DNA of 64,000 bases. It comes from Verrucomicrobiota bacterium (lineage in GTDB: Bacteria; Verrucomicrobiota; Verrucomicrobiia; Limisphaerales; JACRJY01). The notes below the pieces were generated by a model, which saw nothing but the letters and a program-made list of their open reading frames with translations, did not search any database and was not told where the DNA came from. Shown in pieces: positions 26,925 to 37,209 of the stretch; the first letter of the stretch is position 1, and every line of letters starts with the position of its first letter. The stretch covers positions 31,398-95,397 of the forward strand of contig JACRJY010000157.1 in assembly GCA_016235585.1 (NCBI GenBank), in the 5' to 3' direction. Both the position numbers and the translations under genes were made by a program.

Positions 26925-29909
26925 ATGAAATTCCCGAGCGCATTCACCGGGGCTTGCATTGCGGCGTTTGTTCTTTTCGCCACATCGCTTCACGCCGCGC
27001 CGCCGCTACCGGAGTGGATTTGGCACGAGCATCAAATTGGCGAGGCCGCACCGCGTTCCGGGCAGAGCGAAGTGGTTTTCCTCCGCAAAAACTTCACCGT
27101 GCCGAGCGCACCGGGCCGGGCGGAGTTGAAAATTTGCGGTGATGATGAGGCGACGGTGTTCCTCAACGGCAGACAAATCATCGTCGCCCGCCAGCGGCCC
27201 GCCGGCTGGACGAACGCGAATTACTCCGCGTCCGCCGTGTCCGTCGCCGACGCGCTCAAGCCGGGCACCAACACGCTCGCCATCATGGGCCGCAATGCGG
27301 GCGGGCCGTTCGGCGTCATCGCGCGGCTGGAGATGTCGCCCGGCTACAACCAGACGCAGTGGCTCATCTCCGACACGAGCTGGCTCACGACGCTCAAGAG
27401 CAACGCGGGCTGGGAACTGCCCGGCGCGTCCACGGCGGGCTGGCGTCCGGCGCGGCGCATGGGCGTCGAGGGCGACAACCCGTGGTTCGAGGTGATGAAC
27501 CCGCCCACGACCGCGAGCGAACTGACGCTGCCGCCGGGTTTCAAATCGGAAATCGTCCGCATGGCCAAGCCGGGCGAGGGCAGCTGGATTTCCATGGCGA
27601 AGGACGACAAGGGCCGCATCATCGTCTCGGCGCAGCAGCTCGTCTCGTCGAACTGGGGCGGGATGTGGCGCTTCACGCTCGGCGCGGACGGGCGCATCAC
27701 GAAGGAGGAGAAAATCGAGCTGCCCATCGGCGCAGCGCAGGGCTTGTGCTACGCGCACGGCGCGCTCTTCGTGAACGGACTTGGCCCCAATGGACTCGGC
27801 TTCTACCGCGTGCGCGACTCGGATGGCGACGACGCGTTCGATCATATTGAATTTATTTCCAAGCTCTACAATCGCGGCGGTTCGCACGGCCCGCACGGCA
27901 TCGAGCTTGGCCCCGATGGCGCGCTCTATCACGTCAGCGGCGATTATTCGCAGCCAGTGGACGCGACGGCGGCGGATTCGCCGCACAAGAATTATCAGGA
28001 AGACCTGCTGCTCCCGCGCAGTTGGGACGCCAGCGGTCACGCGCGCGGCATCACCGCGCCGATGGGCACGGTGCAGCGTTACGATCCGAAGACCGGCGCG
28101 TGGAAATTGTTCGCCGCCGGCCTGCGCAATCCCTACGGCATCGCCTTCAACGCGAAGGGCGAGGCATTCACCTACGACGCCGACATGGAATACGACACCG
28201 GCCTGCCGTGGTATCGCCCGACGCGCGTCTATCACCTTGTCAGCGGCGGCGAATACGGCCACCGCGAGGGCACTGGCAAGTGGCCCTACTATTATCCCGA
28301 CAGCCTGCCGCCCGCCGTGGACATCGGCCTCGGCTCGCCGGTCGGGCTGAAGTTCGGCACGGAGAGCCATTTTCCAGCGAAGTATCAGCGCGCGCTCTTC
28401 ATGGGCGACTGGGCGTGGGGAAACATCTATGCCGTCCACTTCACGCGAGAAGGACCGAGCTACGCGGGGACGTTTGAGAAATTCGCCGTGGGCCGCCCGC
28501 TCAACGTGGTGGATTTGCTCTTCGGTCCCGACGGCGCGATGTATTTCATCACCGGCGGCAACGACACGCGGTCGGGGCTGTATCGCGTGAGCTACGTTGA
28601 GCCGCAGGCGAAGATAGGCATTGAATTTGATACCGCTCACGACAGTTTTCTCGTGCTGCGCCGCCGGCTTGAGGCCTTTCACGGCAAAAAAGATTCCAAG
28701 GCGATTGACGTTGCCTGGCCGTTTCTTTCCGCCGGCGGCCGCTTCTTTCGCTACGCCGCGCGCATCGCCCTCGAGTGGCAGGAGCCGCAGCTCTGGCACG
28801 CCCGCGCGCTGGCCGAAAAGAACACGCGGGCTTCGTTGACCGCGCTGCTCGCCGTCGCGCGCACGGGCAACGCCGAGGTGAAGCCGCAGTTGCTCACCGC
28901 GTTGCGCCGGCTGGAGTGGAAGCAGTTGAGCGAGGCGGAACAGTTGGAGTTGCTCCGCATCTACGGCGTGGCGTTCGCGCGCCTCGGCGGTCCCGCGACA
29001 GAGACACGCCGCGAACTGGTGAAGCTGTTCGACCCGCTTTACCCCGCCAAGAGCGACGCGCTGAACCGCGAGCTGTGCATGATGCTCGTGTTCCTCGAAG
29101 ACGCCGCCGTGGTGCCGAAGACGATGAAGCTCCTCGCCGCGCAGCCCGCGCAGGAGCAGCAGGTGCATTACATCTACTACATCCGCACGATGCCGGTCGG
29201 GTGGACGCCGGAGCTGCGCCGCGCCTACTTCGAGTGGTTCAACATGGCAGCGGGCAAGTTTCGCGGCGGCGTGAGCTTCACGAAATTTCTCGCCAACTTC
29301 AAACGCGACGCCATCGCCGCGCTCACCGAGGCCGAGAAGAAGCAGCTCGCCGACGTGCTCGCGGACGCCGCGCCCGCGCCCACGGTCGCCGTGAAGCCAC
29401 GCCCTTTCGTGCGCGAGTGGAAGCTGGAGGAAATTCTGCCGGCACTGGACAAGCCGCTCACCGGGCGGAATTTTGCGAAAGGCAAGGCCGCCTACGAAGC
29501 CGCGCAATGCTTCGCGTGCCACCGCCTCGGCTTCGACGGCGGCACGGTCGGCCCCGACCTCACGGCGGTGGGCAGCCGCTTCAGCCGGAAGGATATTTTG
29601 GAATCCATCCTCACGCCGTCGAAGGTCGTGATGGAACAATACCAGCAGACCACCGTTTTCAAAAAGGACGGCGACGACGTGACGGGCCGGCTCGTGGACG
29701 AGGACGACAGCAAGCTGGTGCTCATCACCAACCCGATCACTGGCGACCGCGCCGAGGTGTCGAAGAAAGATTTCGCGAGCCGCCGGCCGTCGGTGATTTC
29801 GCCGATGCCCGAAGGCCTGGTGAACGTGCTGACCAAGGACGAACTGCTCGACCTCGTCGCCTATCTGGAATCCGGCGGCGTGGCCACGCACGTCGCGTTC
29901 AAAAAATAA
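26925..29909 (+). CDS. PVC-type membrane-bound dehydrogenase-like / haem-binding domain protein
   Basis: Signal peptide; propeller region; C-terminal CFACHRLGFDGGTVGPDLTAVGSRFSRKDILESILTPSKVVMEQYQQTTV. Confidence 0.85.
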   Translation: MKFPSAFTGACIAAFVLFATSLHAAPPLPEWIWHEHQIGEAAPRSGQSEVVFLRKNFTVPSAPGRAELKICGDDEATVFLNGRQIIVARQRPAGWTNANYSASAVSVADALKPGTNTLAIMGRNAGGPFGVIARLEMSPGYNQTQWLISDTSWLTTLKSNAGWELPGASTAGWRPARRMGVEGDNPWFEVMNPPTTASELTLPPGFKSEIVRMAKPGEGSWISMAKDDKGRIIVSAQQLVSSNWGGMWRFTLGADGRITKEEKIELPIGAAQGLCYAHGALFVNGLGPNGLGFYRVRDSDGDDAFDHIEFISKLYNRGGSHGPHGIELGPDGALYHVSGDYSQPVDATAADSPHKNYQEDLLLPRSWDASGHARGITAPMGTVQRYDPKTGAWKLFAAGLRNPYGIAFNAKGEAFTYDADMEYDTGLPWYRPTRVYHLVSGGEYGHREGTGKWPYYYPDSLPPAVDIGLGSPVGLKFGTESHFPAKYQRALFMGDWAWGNIYAVHFTREGPSYAGTFEKFAVGRPLNVVDLLFGPDGAMYFITGGNDTRSGLYRVSYVEPQAKIGIEFDTAHDSFLVLRRRLEAFHGKKDSKAIDVAWPFLSAGGRFFRYAARIALEWQEPQLWHARALAEKNTRASLTALLAVARTGNAEVKPQLLTALRRLEWKQLSEAEQLELLRIYGVAFARLGGPATETRRELVKLFDPLYPAKSDALNRELCMMLVFLEDAAVVPKTMKLLAAQPAQEQQVHYIYYIRTMPVGWTPELRRAYFEWFNMAAGKFRGGVSFTKFLANFKRDAIAALTEAEKKQLADVLADAAPAPTVAVKPRPFVREWKLEEILPALDKPLTGRNFAKGKAAYEAAQCFACHRLGFDGGTVGPDLTAVGSRFSRKDILESILTPSKVVMEQYQQTTVFKKDGDDVTGRLVDEDDSKLVLITNPITGDRAEVSKKDFASRRPSVISPMPEGLVNVLTKDELLDLVAYLESGGVATHVAFKK

Positions 29910-29918
29910 CAAACACCA

Positions 29919-30500
29919 ATGCCCCGCTGCCCCTGGCCGAAGACTGAACTGGACATCGCCTATCACGACACCGAGTGGGGCGTGCCGCTGCACGACGACC
30001 GCGCGCTGTTCGAGCTGCTCATCCTCGAAGGCGCGCAGGCGGGCTTGAGCTGGAGCACCGTGCTGAAGAAGCGCGGGAACTACCGCGCGGCGTTCGACAA
30101 TTTCGACGCAAAGAAAATCGCGCGCTACGACGCGGCCAAGGTGGCGGAGCTGCTCGCCAATCCCGGCATCATCCGCAACCGGCTGAAAGTTGCCGCGACG
30201 ATTCAGAACGCGCAGGCGTTTCTGGCGGTGCAAAAGGAGTGCGGCAGCTTCGACGCATACCTCTGGCGCTTCGTGGGTGGCAAACCAATCCAAAACGCGC
30301 GGCGAGAAATGAAGGACGTTCCCGCGCGCACGCCGGAGTCGGACGCGATGAGCAAGGATTTGCTGAAGCGCGGCTTCAAGTTCGCCGGCTCGACGATTTG
30401 CTACGCCTTCATGCAGGCCAGCGGGATGGTGAACGACCATCTGACGGACTGCCCCCGGCACCGGGAACTGGCGCCGGTTGAATCGCGCCGCCAAGCTTGA
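29919..30500 (+). CDS. tag: DNA-3-methyladenine glycosylase I
   Basis: RCPWPKTELDIAYHDTEWGVPLHDDRALFELLILEGAQAGLSWSTVLKKR...GSTICYAFMQASGMVNDH...CPRH. Confidence 0.93.
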   Translation: MPRCPWPKTELDIAYHDTEWGVPLHDDRALFELLILEGAQAGLSWSTVLKKRGNYRAAFDNFDAKKIARYDAAKVAELLANPGIIRNRLKVAATIQNAQAFLAVQKECGSFDAYLWRFVGGKPIQNARREMKDVPARTPESDAMSKDLLKRGFKFAGSTICYAFMQASGMVNDHLTDCPRHRELAPVESRRQA

Positions 30501-30564
30501 CGCTGCCCCGCGTGCCTCGCACAATCCGGCGCAATTTCCGTGCTGGGAACACCAGATTGATTTG

Positions 30565-32067
30565 ATGAGCAACACGCCGCTTCACCACTCCGCCGCGCGC
30601 CGCTGGCGCGCGTGGGGGCTTTTGCTGGCATCCGGTGCGCTGCTGGTCGTCAACGCCGCCGCGCAGAGCACGCTTTCCGACTGGATCGGCAAGCCGCTCG
30701 ACGAAATCCGCGCGGCGGCGGAGAAGGGCGACCCGATTCCCCAGCGCATCCTTGCCGACGCGCACTTGAGCGGCGAGGGCGTCGCCAAAGACCCCGCCGA
30801 GGCCGCCAAGTGGCTGCGCCGCGCGGCGGAGCAGAAGGACGCGCTTTCGCAATACACGATCGGCCTGCTCTACGACGTGGGCGAGGGCGTGACGCAGGAC
30901 AAGCGCGAGGCCGTGCGCTGGTATCGGCTCGCGGCGGATCAGAATCTGCCCGAGGCGCAATACAATCTGGGCGCGGCCTACGCCGCCGGCTCCGGGCTGG
31001 ATCAGGATTTTCACGAGGCGGTGCGGTGGTTTCAAAAGGCCGCCGAGCAGGGCGACCTGCAGGCGCAGACCGCGCTGGGCCTGGCGTTGCGCGAGGGCAA
31101 GGGCGCGGAGAAAAACCCCGCCGAGGCCGCGAAGTGGTTCCGCCGCGCCGGCTACGAGGGCGATCCGGTGGCGCAGTTCTACCTCGGCCTCATGCACCAT
31201 GACGGCGAGGGGGTGACCAAGGATTACGAGGACGCGGCCAAGTGGTTCCGCCGCTCCGCCGAACAGGGCCACGCGGGCGCGCAGTATTATTATGGCACCG
31301 CCTGCATGCTGGGCGAGGGCGTGCCGCAGTCCCCGGCGGAGGCCGCCGCGTGGTTTGAAAAGGCCGCCACGCAGGGCCACGCGCTCGCGCAGTATCAACT
31401 GGGAAAATCCCAGTTGAGCGGCACGGGCACGAACGCCAGCCCCGCCGCCGCCTTCAAGTGGTTTGAAAAAGCCGCCGCGCAGGGCGAGCCAAACGCGCAG
31501 TTCCAGGTCGGCCTGGCCTATCAGACCGGGCGCGGCGTGGAGCCGGATCGCATGGCGTCGTTGAAGTGGCTGCGGCTCGCCGCCGCGCAGGGCAGCGCCG
31601 CCGCGCAGGACATCCTGCTCAATGACACCAACCTCCCGCCCTTCGAGGCCATCGCGCGGCCCGACCCGGAGCCGGCATCCGAGCCGAAAAAAACCGTTGA
31701 AGTAAAACCCGCGCCGCCCGCCGCCGTGGCTCCGCCGGCACCGATGCCGGGGCCAGATCGCCTGCCCACGGCGCTCGCGGTGTTCGCCGCGATCACCGCG
31801 CTGCTCGTGGCGCTGTTCGGCGCGCTGGCGATTTACTTCCTCAAGAGCCGGCTCTCCGGCCTTGAACACGAGCTGCGCGAGACCAAGCGCGAGCTGGCCC
31901 GCACCAACACGCATCTCAACACCATGATCAACTACGTCGAGTCGCGCATGATTGCCGCCGGGCCGGCGGATCCAAAAGTCCTCGCGTCGCCCGCCGCCCC
32001 GCAGATCAGCGGGCCGGCCTCCGAAATCGCCGCCTTCAAGGCCCATCGCCCGCGTTCGGCAAAGTGA
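30565..32067 (+). CDS. Sel1-like tetratricopeptide repeat protein with signal peptide and C-terminal TM
   Basis: Repeated A.Y.LG..Y..G.GV..D...A..W...AA.QG units. Confidence 0.88.
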   Translation: MSNTPLHHSAARRWRAWGLLLASGALLVVNAAAQSTLSDWIGKPLDEIRAAAEKGDPIPQRILADAHLSGEGVAKDPAEAAKWLRRAAEQKDALSQYTIGLLYDVGEGVTQDKREAVRWYRLAADQNLPEAQYNLGAAYAAGSGLDQDFHEAVRWFQKAAEQGDLQAQTALGLALREGKGAEKNPAEAAKWFRRAGYEGDPVAQFYLGLMHHDGEGVTKDYEDAAKWFRRSAEQGHAGAQYYYGTACMLGEGVPQSPAEAAAWFEKAATQGHALAQYQLGKSQLSGTGTNASPAAAFKWFEKAAAQGEPNAQFQVGLAYQTGRGVEPDRMASLKWLRLAAAQGSAAAQDILLNDTNLPPFEAIARPDPEPASEPKKTVEVKPAPPAAVAPPAPMPGPDRLPTALAVFAAITALLVALFGALAIYFLKSRLSGLEHELRETKRELARTNTHLNTMINYVESRMIAAGPADPKVLASPAAPQISGPASEIAAFKAHRPRSAK

Positions 32068-32176
32068 TCCTCACCGGCACCGCCCGTTTCCGCCGGGCAT
32101 CTCCCGGCCATTGAGGCGGCGGAAAACAGGGCTTGCAATCAGGGGCGGATTACTTATTTTATCCGCGCTTCTGGAC

Positions 32177-32253
32177 GCGAGCGTAGCTCAGCCTGGTAGA
32201 GCATCACGTTGCCAACGTGAGTGTCGAGGGTTCGAATCCCTTCGCTCGCTCCA
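32177..32253 (+). tRNA. tRNA-Gly (anticodon GCC)
   Basis: GCGAGCG TA GCTC..GAGC A TCACG TTGCCAA CGTGA..GAGGG TTCGAAT CCCTT CGCTCGC T CCA. Confidence 0.95.
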
Positions 32254-32523
32254 TTTTTCCATTCAAGGACTTGCGCGACCCGGCCAGATTTGGTCAGGCA
32301 AAATGCCCGTCCGCTTTGAGGCCACCCGGGCTCGCACCGTGTTTCATCCGCGGCTGGAAAATCATGCCGCTGTGGCGTGCGCCGCCGGCGGGTGCCGGCA
32401 GCCGAATTCATCTTTGACAGCGTCACAGCCGGTTGGCAGTGTTCGGCTCCATTTGCGGGGAGAATGGGGCGTTTTTCCGCAGATGTCCGTCACCTTCGCC
32501 TCTTGAACCTGAATTGTTGAACT

Positions 32524-33798
32524 ATGTCCGAACCGCTTGTTGGAAACCTGCTCGTCGCCCAGTCGGGCGGCCCCACCGCCGTCATTAACGCCAGCATCGC
32601 CGGCGTTATTCAGGAGGCCGGACGCCACGAGTGCATCGAGGAAATCTACGGCGGCGCCAACGGCATCCTCGGCATCCTCAACGAGGAGCTGCTCGACCTG
32701 AACGACGAGAAGGCCAAGACCATCGAGGGCCTCAAGCACACGCCCGCCGCCGCGCTGGGCACGTGCCGCTACAAGGTTGATTTCAAGAAGAAGCCGGAGA
32801 AGGCCGCGCAGGACATGGACCGGCTGTTCGAGGTGTTTGCCGCGCACAACATCCGCTTCTTCTTCTACGCGGGCGGCAACGACTCGCAGGACACCGCGCA
32901 CAAGATTCACGAGCAGGCCGTCGCGCGCGGCTGGGCGATGCGCGTCATCGGCGTGCCCAAGACGATTGACAACGACCTGCCCCACACCGACCACTGCCCC
33001 GGCTACGGCTCGGTGATCAAATACAACGCCGCGACCGTCATGGAAATCGCCGCCGACGTGGGCAGCATGGCCACGGACGACGGCTCCTGTTGCATCATCG
33101 AGGTGATGGGCCGCGCCGCCGGCTGGATTGCCGCCGGTGCCGTGCTCGCCAAGCGTCAGCCAACAGATGCGCCGCATATTATTTTGCTGCCGGAAATTCC
33201 TTTTGAGGAAGAAAAATTTCTCGCCCGCGTGAAGGAAACCACCGGCCAGTTGAAGTATTGCATCGTCGTCGCCGGTGAGGGCATCAAGTATCCGAACGGC
33301 GAGGAGGTCGGCGTGGACAAGACGCGGCTCGACGCTTTCGGCCACGCCGTGCTCGGCGGCGCGGCGGACCGGCTCGCGGAAAAAATCCAGGGCAAGCTGA
33401 ACCTCAAGACCCGCACCGTGAAGCTCGGCTACGCGCAGCGCGCCGCCGCGCATTTCGCGAGCGAGACGGACGCGCTGGAGGCCGCCGCCTGCGGCGAGGC
33501 CGCCGTGCGCGCCGCCGTCGCGGGCCAGAGCGGCTTCATGGTCAAGCTCGTCCGGCTCCAGAGCCATCCCTACAAGTGGACGACGGATCTCCAGCCGCTG
33601 GGCGACATCGCCAACGTCGAGCACTTCCTCCCGCGCGACTGGATCAGCGAGGATGGCTTCCTGCCAAACGAGAAGTTTGTGGAATACGCCCGTCCGCTCA
33701 TCGAAGGCCAGCTGCGCCTGCCGATGGAGCACGGCCTGCCGAAGTTCGCCGTGCTGCAGAAAAGCCCGGTCGAGAAGAAGCTGCCGCCGCGCGCGTGA
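32524..33798 (+). CDS. 6-phosphofructokinase, probably PPi-dependent type
   Basis: VAQSGGPTAVINASIAGV; YAGGNDSQDTAHKI; GVPKTIDNDLPHTDHCPGYGSV; EVMGRAAGWIAAG. Confidence 0.9.
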   Translation: MSEPLVGNLLVAQSGGPTAVINASIAGVIQEAGRHECIEEIYGGANGILGILNEELLDLNDEKAKTIEGLKHTPAAALGTCRYKVDFKKKPEKAAQDMDRLFEVFAAHNIRFFFYAGGNDSQDTAHKIHEQAVARGWAMRVIGVPKTIDNDLPHTDHCPGYGSVIKYNAATVMEIAADVGSMATDDGSCCIIEVMGRAAGWIAAGAVLAKRQPTDAPHIILLPEIPFEEEKFLARVKETTGQLKYCIVVAGEGIKYPNGEEVGVDKTRLDAFGHAVLGGAADRLAEKIQGKLNLKTRTVKLGYAQRAAAHFASETDALEAAACGEAAVRAAVAGQSGFMVKLVRLQSHPYKWTTDLQPLGDIANVEHFLPRDWISEDGFLPNEKFVEYARPLIEGQLRLPMEHGLPKFAVLQKSPVEKKLPPRA

Positions 33799-33818
33799 GG
33801 CGCGGCGGGGGAAAGTTC

Positions 33819-33904
33819 AGCTCTGCGCCCTTTGCGAACCCTCTGCGTCCTCCGCGTAGAAAAAATAAACGCAGAGGGCGCAGAGGGTTCGCAGAGGAAC
33901 GCAG
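33819..33904. repeat. Long imperfect inverted repeat built of CTCTGCG/CGCAGAG units just 3' of the PFK gene
   Basis: CTCTGCGCCCTTTGCGAACCCTCTGCGTCCTCCGCGT pairs with ACGCAGAGGGCGCAGAGGGTTCGCAGAGGAACGCAGAG around an AT-rich loop. Confidence 0.85.
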
Positions 33905-34003
33905 AGGAGGCAAATCGGAACACGCCCGCGCACGGACGGTTTGCCTTTTTCGCCGGGCCGTGGTCGAGTGGCGGCAGCAAGTTTCACCATCAACCATCAG
34001 GCC

Positions 34004-34804
34004 ATGCACAATATGCTCCGCTCCGCGCCCGCCACCCTCGCCCTTGCGCTTCTTCTCTGGCAACTGTCCGCCCCCGCCGCCCCCGCCGCCGGATTCCTTG
34101 ACCGGCTGCTGGGCGGCAAATCCAAGGCCACCAATGCACCCGGCACCGCGCTGGCCGGCGCGCTCACGCCGGATCAGATGACGCAGGGTTTGAAGGAGGC
34201 GCTCGGCAACGGCGTGCAGCACGCGGTCAAGCAGCTCGGTGCGGACGGCGGCTTCCTCACGAACCTCAACGTGAAAATCCCGATGCCGGAGAAGTTGCAG
34301 ACCGTCGAGAAGACCCTCCGCAAGCTCAAGCAGGAGCGCCTCGCCGACGAGTTCGTCACCACGATGAACCGCGCCGCCGAGAAGGCCGTGCCCGCCGCCG
34401 CCGAGGTTTTTGGCGGCGCGATCAAGCAGATGTCCATCGAGGACGCGCGGGCCATCCTCACCGGCCCGCCCGACGCGGCCACGCAGTATTTCCGCCGCAC
34501 GTCGCAGACGAATTTGTTCGCCAAGTTTCACCCCGTCGTGAAGCAGGCGACCGACCAGGCCGGCGTCACCGCGTCCTACAAGCGGATGATGGACAAGGTC
34601 AATACGGCGGGCTCCTTCGGCGGCTTCGGGGTGAATTCTCTCCTCAACAAGGACGCGACGGACGTGGACAGCTACGTGACGAACAAGGCGCTCGACGGCC
34701 TCTTCAAAATGGTCGCCGAACAGGAGAAACAAATCCGCGAGAACCCCGTCGCGCGCACCACGGATCTGCTGAAGAAAGTCTTCGGAACCAGCCTCCGTCC
34801 GTGA
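34004..34804 (+). CDS. DUF4197-like secreted protein
   Basis: Signal peptide; TQGLKEALGNGVQHAVKQLGADGGFLTNLNVKIPMPEKLQTVEKTLR...LLNKDATDVDSYVTNKALDGLFKMVAEQEKQIRENPVARTTDLLKKVFG. Confidence 0.8.
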   Translation: MHNMLRSAPATLALALLLWQLSAPAAPAAGFLDRLLGGKSKATNAPGTALAGALTPDQMTQGLKEALGNGVQHAVKQLGADGGFLTNLNVKIPMPEKLQTVEKTLRKLKQERLADEFVTTMNRAAEKAVPAAAEVFGGAIKQMSIEDARAILTGPPDAATQYFRRTSQTNLFAKFHPVVKQATDQAGVTASYKRMMDKVNTAGSFGGFGVNSLLNKDATDVDSYVTNKALDGLFKMVAEQEKQIRENPVARTTDLLKKVFGTSLRP

Positions 34805-34892
34805 AGCGGCGGCGGGAAGGTCGCGCCGCACTCTTGCCGCGCCGGCGCATTTCCCGGTTTCCAACGCGCGGCGGGGCGGCTTAACTCCCGCC

Positions 34893-35474
34893 GTGCCGCG
34901 CGAATACGATTTCCACTCCACCCAGCGCCTCGCCGCCCGCGCGGCGCGGGAACTCGCCGTGTGGCTGGCGGCCGACCCGCGCACCGTCCGCGTGGTGAAC
35001 GTCGAGGCGGACGAGAAGTTTCAAGCGCTGGACGTGGACCTGCTCTGGGAGACGCGCGCGGGCCGGCGCAAAATCGAAATCAAGGCCGACCGCCATGACC
35101 AGACGGACAATTTTTTCTTCGAGACCGAGAGCAACCGCGAGGCGGGCACGCCCGGCTGCTTTCTCTACACGGAGGCGGACGAGGTGTTCTACTATTTCAC
35201 CGGCCTGCGGCGGCTCTACGTGCTGCCGATGCCCGCGACGCGCGCGTGGTTCACGGCGCGGCTCAAACGCTTCCGTGAGGTGACGGCGCGCACGCCGGTG
35301 CGCGGCGGTTTCTACACTACCGCCGGGCGGCTGGTGAAGATCGAGGAGGTGATGGGCGCGGGCCTCGGTGCGACGTGCCATGACCTGCGGGAGTTTTTCC
35401 AGACGCCGCTGTTCGTTCATCAGATAAAATATTTCCTCCGCAAAGTGCGCCACGTTTTCCGCCGCCCGGCCTGA
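34893..35474 (+). CDS. Hypothetical protein with PD-(D/E)xK nuclease-like motif
   Basis: VNVEADEKFQALDVDLLWETRAGRRKIEIKADRHDQTDNFFFETESN: D..., then E-I-K on adjacent predicted strands. Confidence 0.55.
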   Translation: MPREYDFHSTQRLAARAARELAVWLAADPRTVRVVNVEADEKFQALDVDLLWETRAGRRKIEIKADRHDQTDNFFFETESNREAGTPGCFLYTEADEVFYYFTGLRRLYVLPMPATRAWFTARLKRFREVTARTPVRGGFYTTAGRLVKIEEVMGAGLGATCHDLREFFQTPLFVHQIKYFLRKVRHVFRRPA

Positions 35475-35579
35475 TTCCGCCGCATCGTCACTTGACCATT
35501 GCCCGCCGCTCCGCGAACATGGCGGCCATGACGGCGGCGGAACCGCAGCACAGCACGCACTCTCGGCAATAATCCTCTC

Positions 35580-37154
35580 ATGCAAGGCTACGTCTCACTT
35601 GTCCTGCACGCGCACCTGCCCTACGTGCGGCACCCGGAGCACGAGAAGTTTCTCGAAGAATGCTGGCTCTTCGAGGCCGTCACGGAGACGTATCTGCCGC
35701 TCATCCAGACGATGGACGGCTGGCTGCGCGACGGCATGGAGACGCGCCTGACGCTCACGCTCTCGCCGACGCTCTGCGCGATGCTCCTCGACCCGCTGCT
35801 GCAGGACCGCTACCTGCGCCATCTCGAAGGCCTCATCGAACTCGCGGAAAAGGAAATCCACCGCACGCACTGGGATCGCGCCTATCACGAACTGGCGTGG
35901 ATGTATCACCACCGCCTCACGACGCTGCGCGGGACGTATTTCAGCTACGGGCGGAACCTCGTCGGCGCGTTCCGCAAATTTCAGGAACAGGGCCGGCTCG
36001 AAATCATCACCACCGCCGCCACGCACGCGCTGCTGCCATTGATGGCGGACAGTCCGCAGTCCATCCGCGCGCAAATCCTCACCGCGCGCGACCACTACCG
36101 GGCATGCTTCGGCTGCGACCCACGCGGCATCTGGCTGCCGGAATGCGCCTACGTCGAGGGCGTGGAAAACACCTTGCAGGAGGCGAATATCCGCTGGTTC
36201 ATCACGGATACGCATGGGATTTTGCACGCGCATCCGCGCCCGCGCTACGGCGTGTTCGCGCCGGTGTTCACGCCCAATGGCATCGCGGCGTTCGGGCGCG
36301 ACCTCGATTCCGCGCGGCAGGTGTGGAGCCGGCACGAGGGCTATCCCGGCGACCCGCGCTACCGCGACTTCTACCGCGACATCGGTTTTGATTTGGACTT
36401 CGACTACGTGAAGCCGTATCTGCCCAGCCCGGAACTGCGCGGCTTCACGGGCCTGAAGTATTTCCGCATCACCGGGCAGACGGCGGACAAGCAAATCTAC
36501 GACCCCGCCGCCGCGCGGTGCGCCGCCGACGAGCACGCGAATCATTTCCTCGCCGCGCGCACCGGGCAGATTCAGCACCTCGCCGGCTTCATGGATCGCC
36601 CGCCGCTCGTGCTCTCGCCCTACGACGCCGAGCTGTTCGGCCACTGGTGGTATGAGGGGCCGGAGTTTTTGAACTACTTCATGCGCAAGGCGCATTTCGA
36701 CCAGCAGGTGTTCACGCTCATCACGCCGGAGGAATATCTGCGCCGGCATCCCACGAACCAGGTCGCCACGCCCAGCCCGTCCACGTGGGGCGAGGAAGGC
36801 TACTTCAAGCTCTGGCTCAACGAGACGAACGAGTGGATTTTCCCCCACCTGCAAATCGCCCAGCAGCGCATGACCGACCTCGCGCGGCGCTATCCGACCG
36901 CCGACGGCCTGACCGAGCGCGCGCTCAAGCAGGCCGCGCGCGAACTGCTCCTCGCGCAGGCGAGCGACTGGCCGTTCATCCTGCGCACCGGCACCAGCCC
37001 CGACTACGCGCGCAAACGGGTGAAGGAGCATCTGCTCCGCTTCATCGCGCTGCACGAGCAGCTCACCGCGACGCGCGTGGACGAACGCTGGCTCGCGCGC
37101 GTGGAATGGATGGACAATCTTTTCCCCGACGTGAACTACCGCTACTGGGCGTAG
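35580..37154 (+). CDS. Glycoside hydrolase family 57 protein (1,4-alpha-glucan branching enzyme-like)
   Basis: GYVSLVLHAHLPYVRHPEHEKFLEE; GIWLPECAYVEGVE; SPYDAELFGHWWYEGPEFL. Confidence 0.88.
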   Translation: MQGYVSLVLHAHLPYVRHPEHEKFLEECWLFEAVTETYLPLIQTMDGWLRDGMETRLTLTLSPTLCAMLLDPLLQDRYLRHLEGLIELAEKEIHRTHWDRAYHELAWMYHHRLTTLRGTYFSYGRNLVGAFRKFQEQGRLEIITTAATHALLPLMADSPQSIRAQILTARDHYRACFGCDPRGIWLPECAYVEGVENTLQEANIRWFITDTHGILHAHPRPRYGVFAPVFTPNGIAAFGRDLDSARQVWSRHEGYPGDPRYRDFYRDIGFDLDFDYVKPYLPSPELRGFTGLKYFRITGQTADKQIYDPAAARCAADEHANHFLAARTGQIQHLAGFMDRPPLVLSPYDAELFGHWWYEGPEFLNYFMRKAHFDQQVFTLITPEEYLRRHPTNQVATPSPSTWGEEGYFKLWLNETNEWIFPHLQIAQQRMTDLARRYPTADGLTERALKQAARELLLAQASDWPFILRTGTSPDYARKRVKEHLLRFIALHEQLTATRVDERWLARVEWMDNLFPDVNYRYWA

Positions 37155-37209
37155 CGCGGGCGGTTGGAATTGACAAGCCCTCGTCCGGCTGGGGATCCAG
37201 TCGCGCCCC

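Noticed and set aside
6971-29909. Two PVC-type haem-binding proteins as a novel system
   Set aside because: This family is abundant in Planctomycetes/Verrucomicrobia; two copies in 64 kb is ordinary for such genomes.
27006-30575. 1189-aa minus-strand ORF opposite the haem-binding protein and tag
   Set aside because: Shadow ORF caused by high GC3; Arg/His/Ala-rich, no motifs, and the + strand ORFs have clear family signatures.
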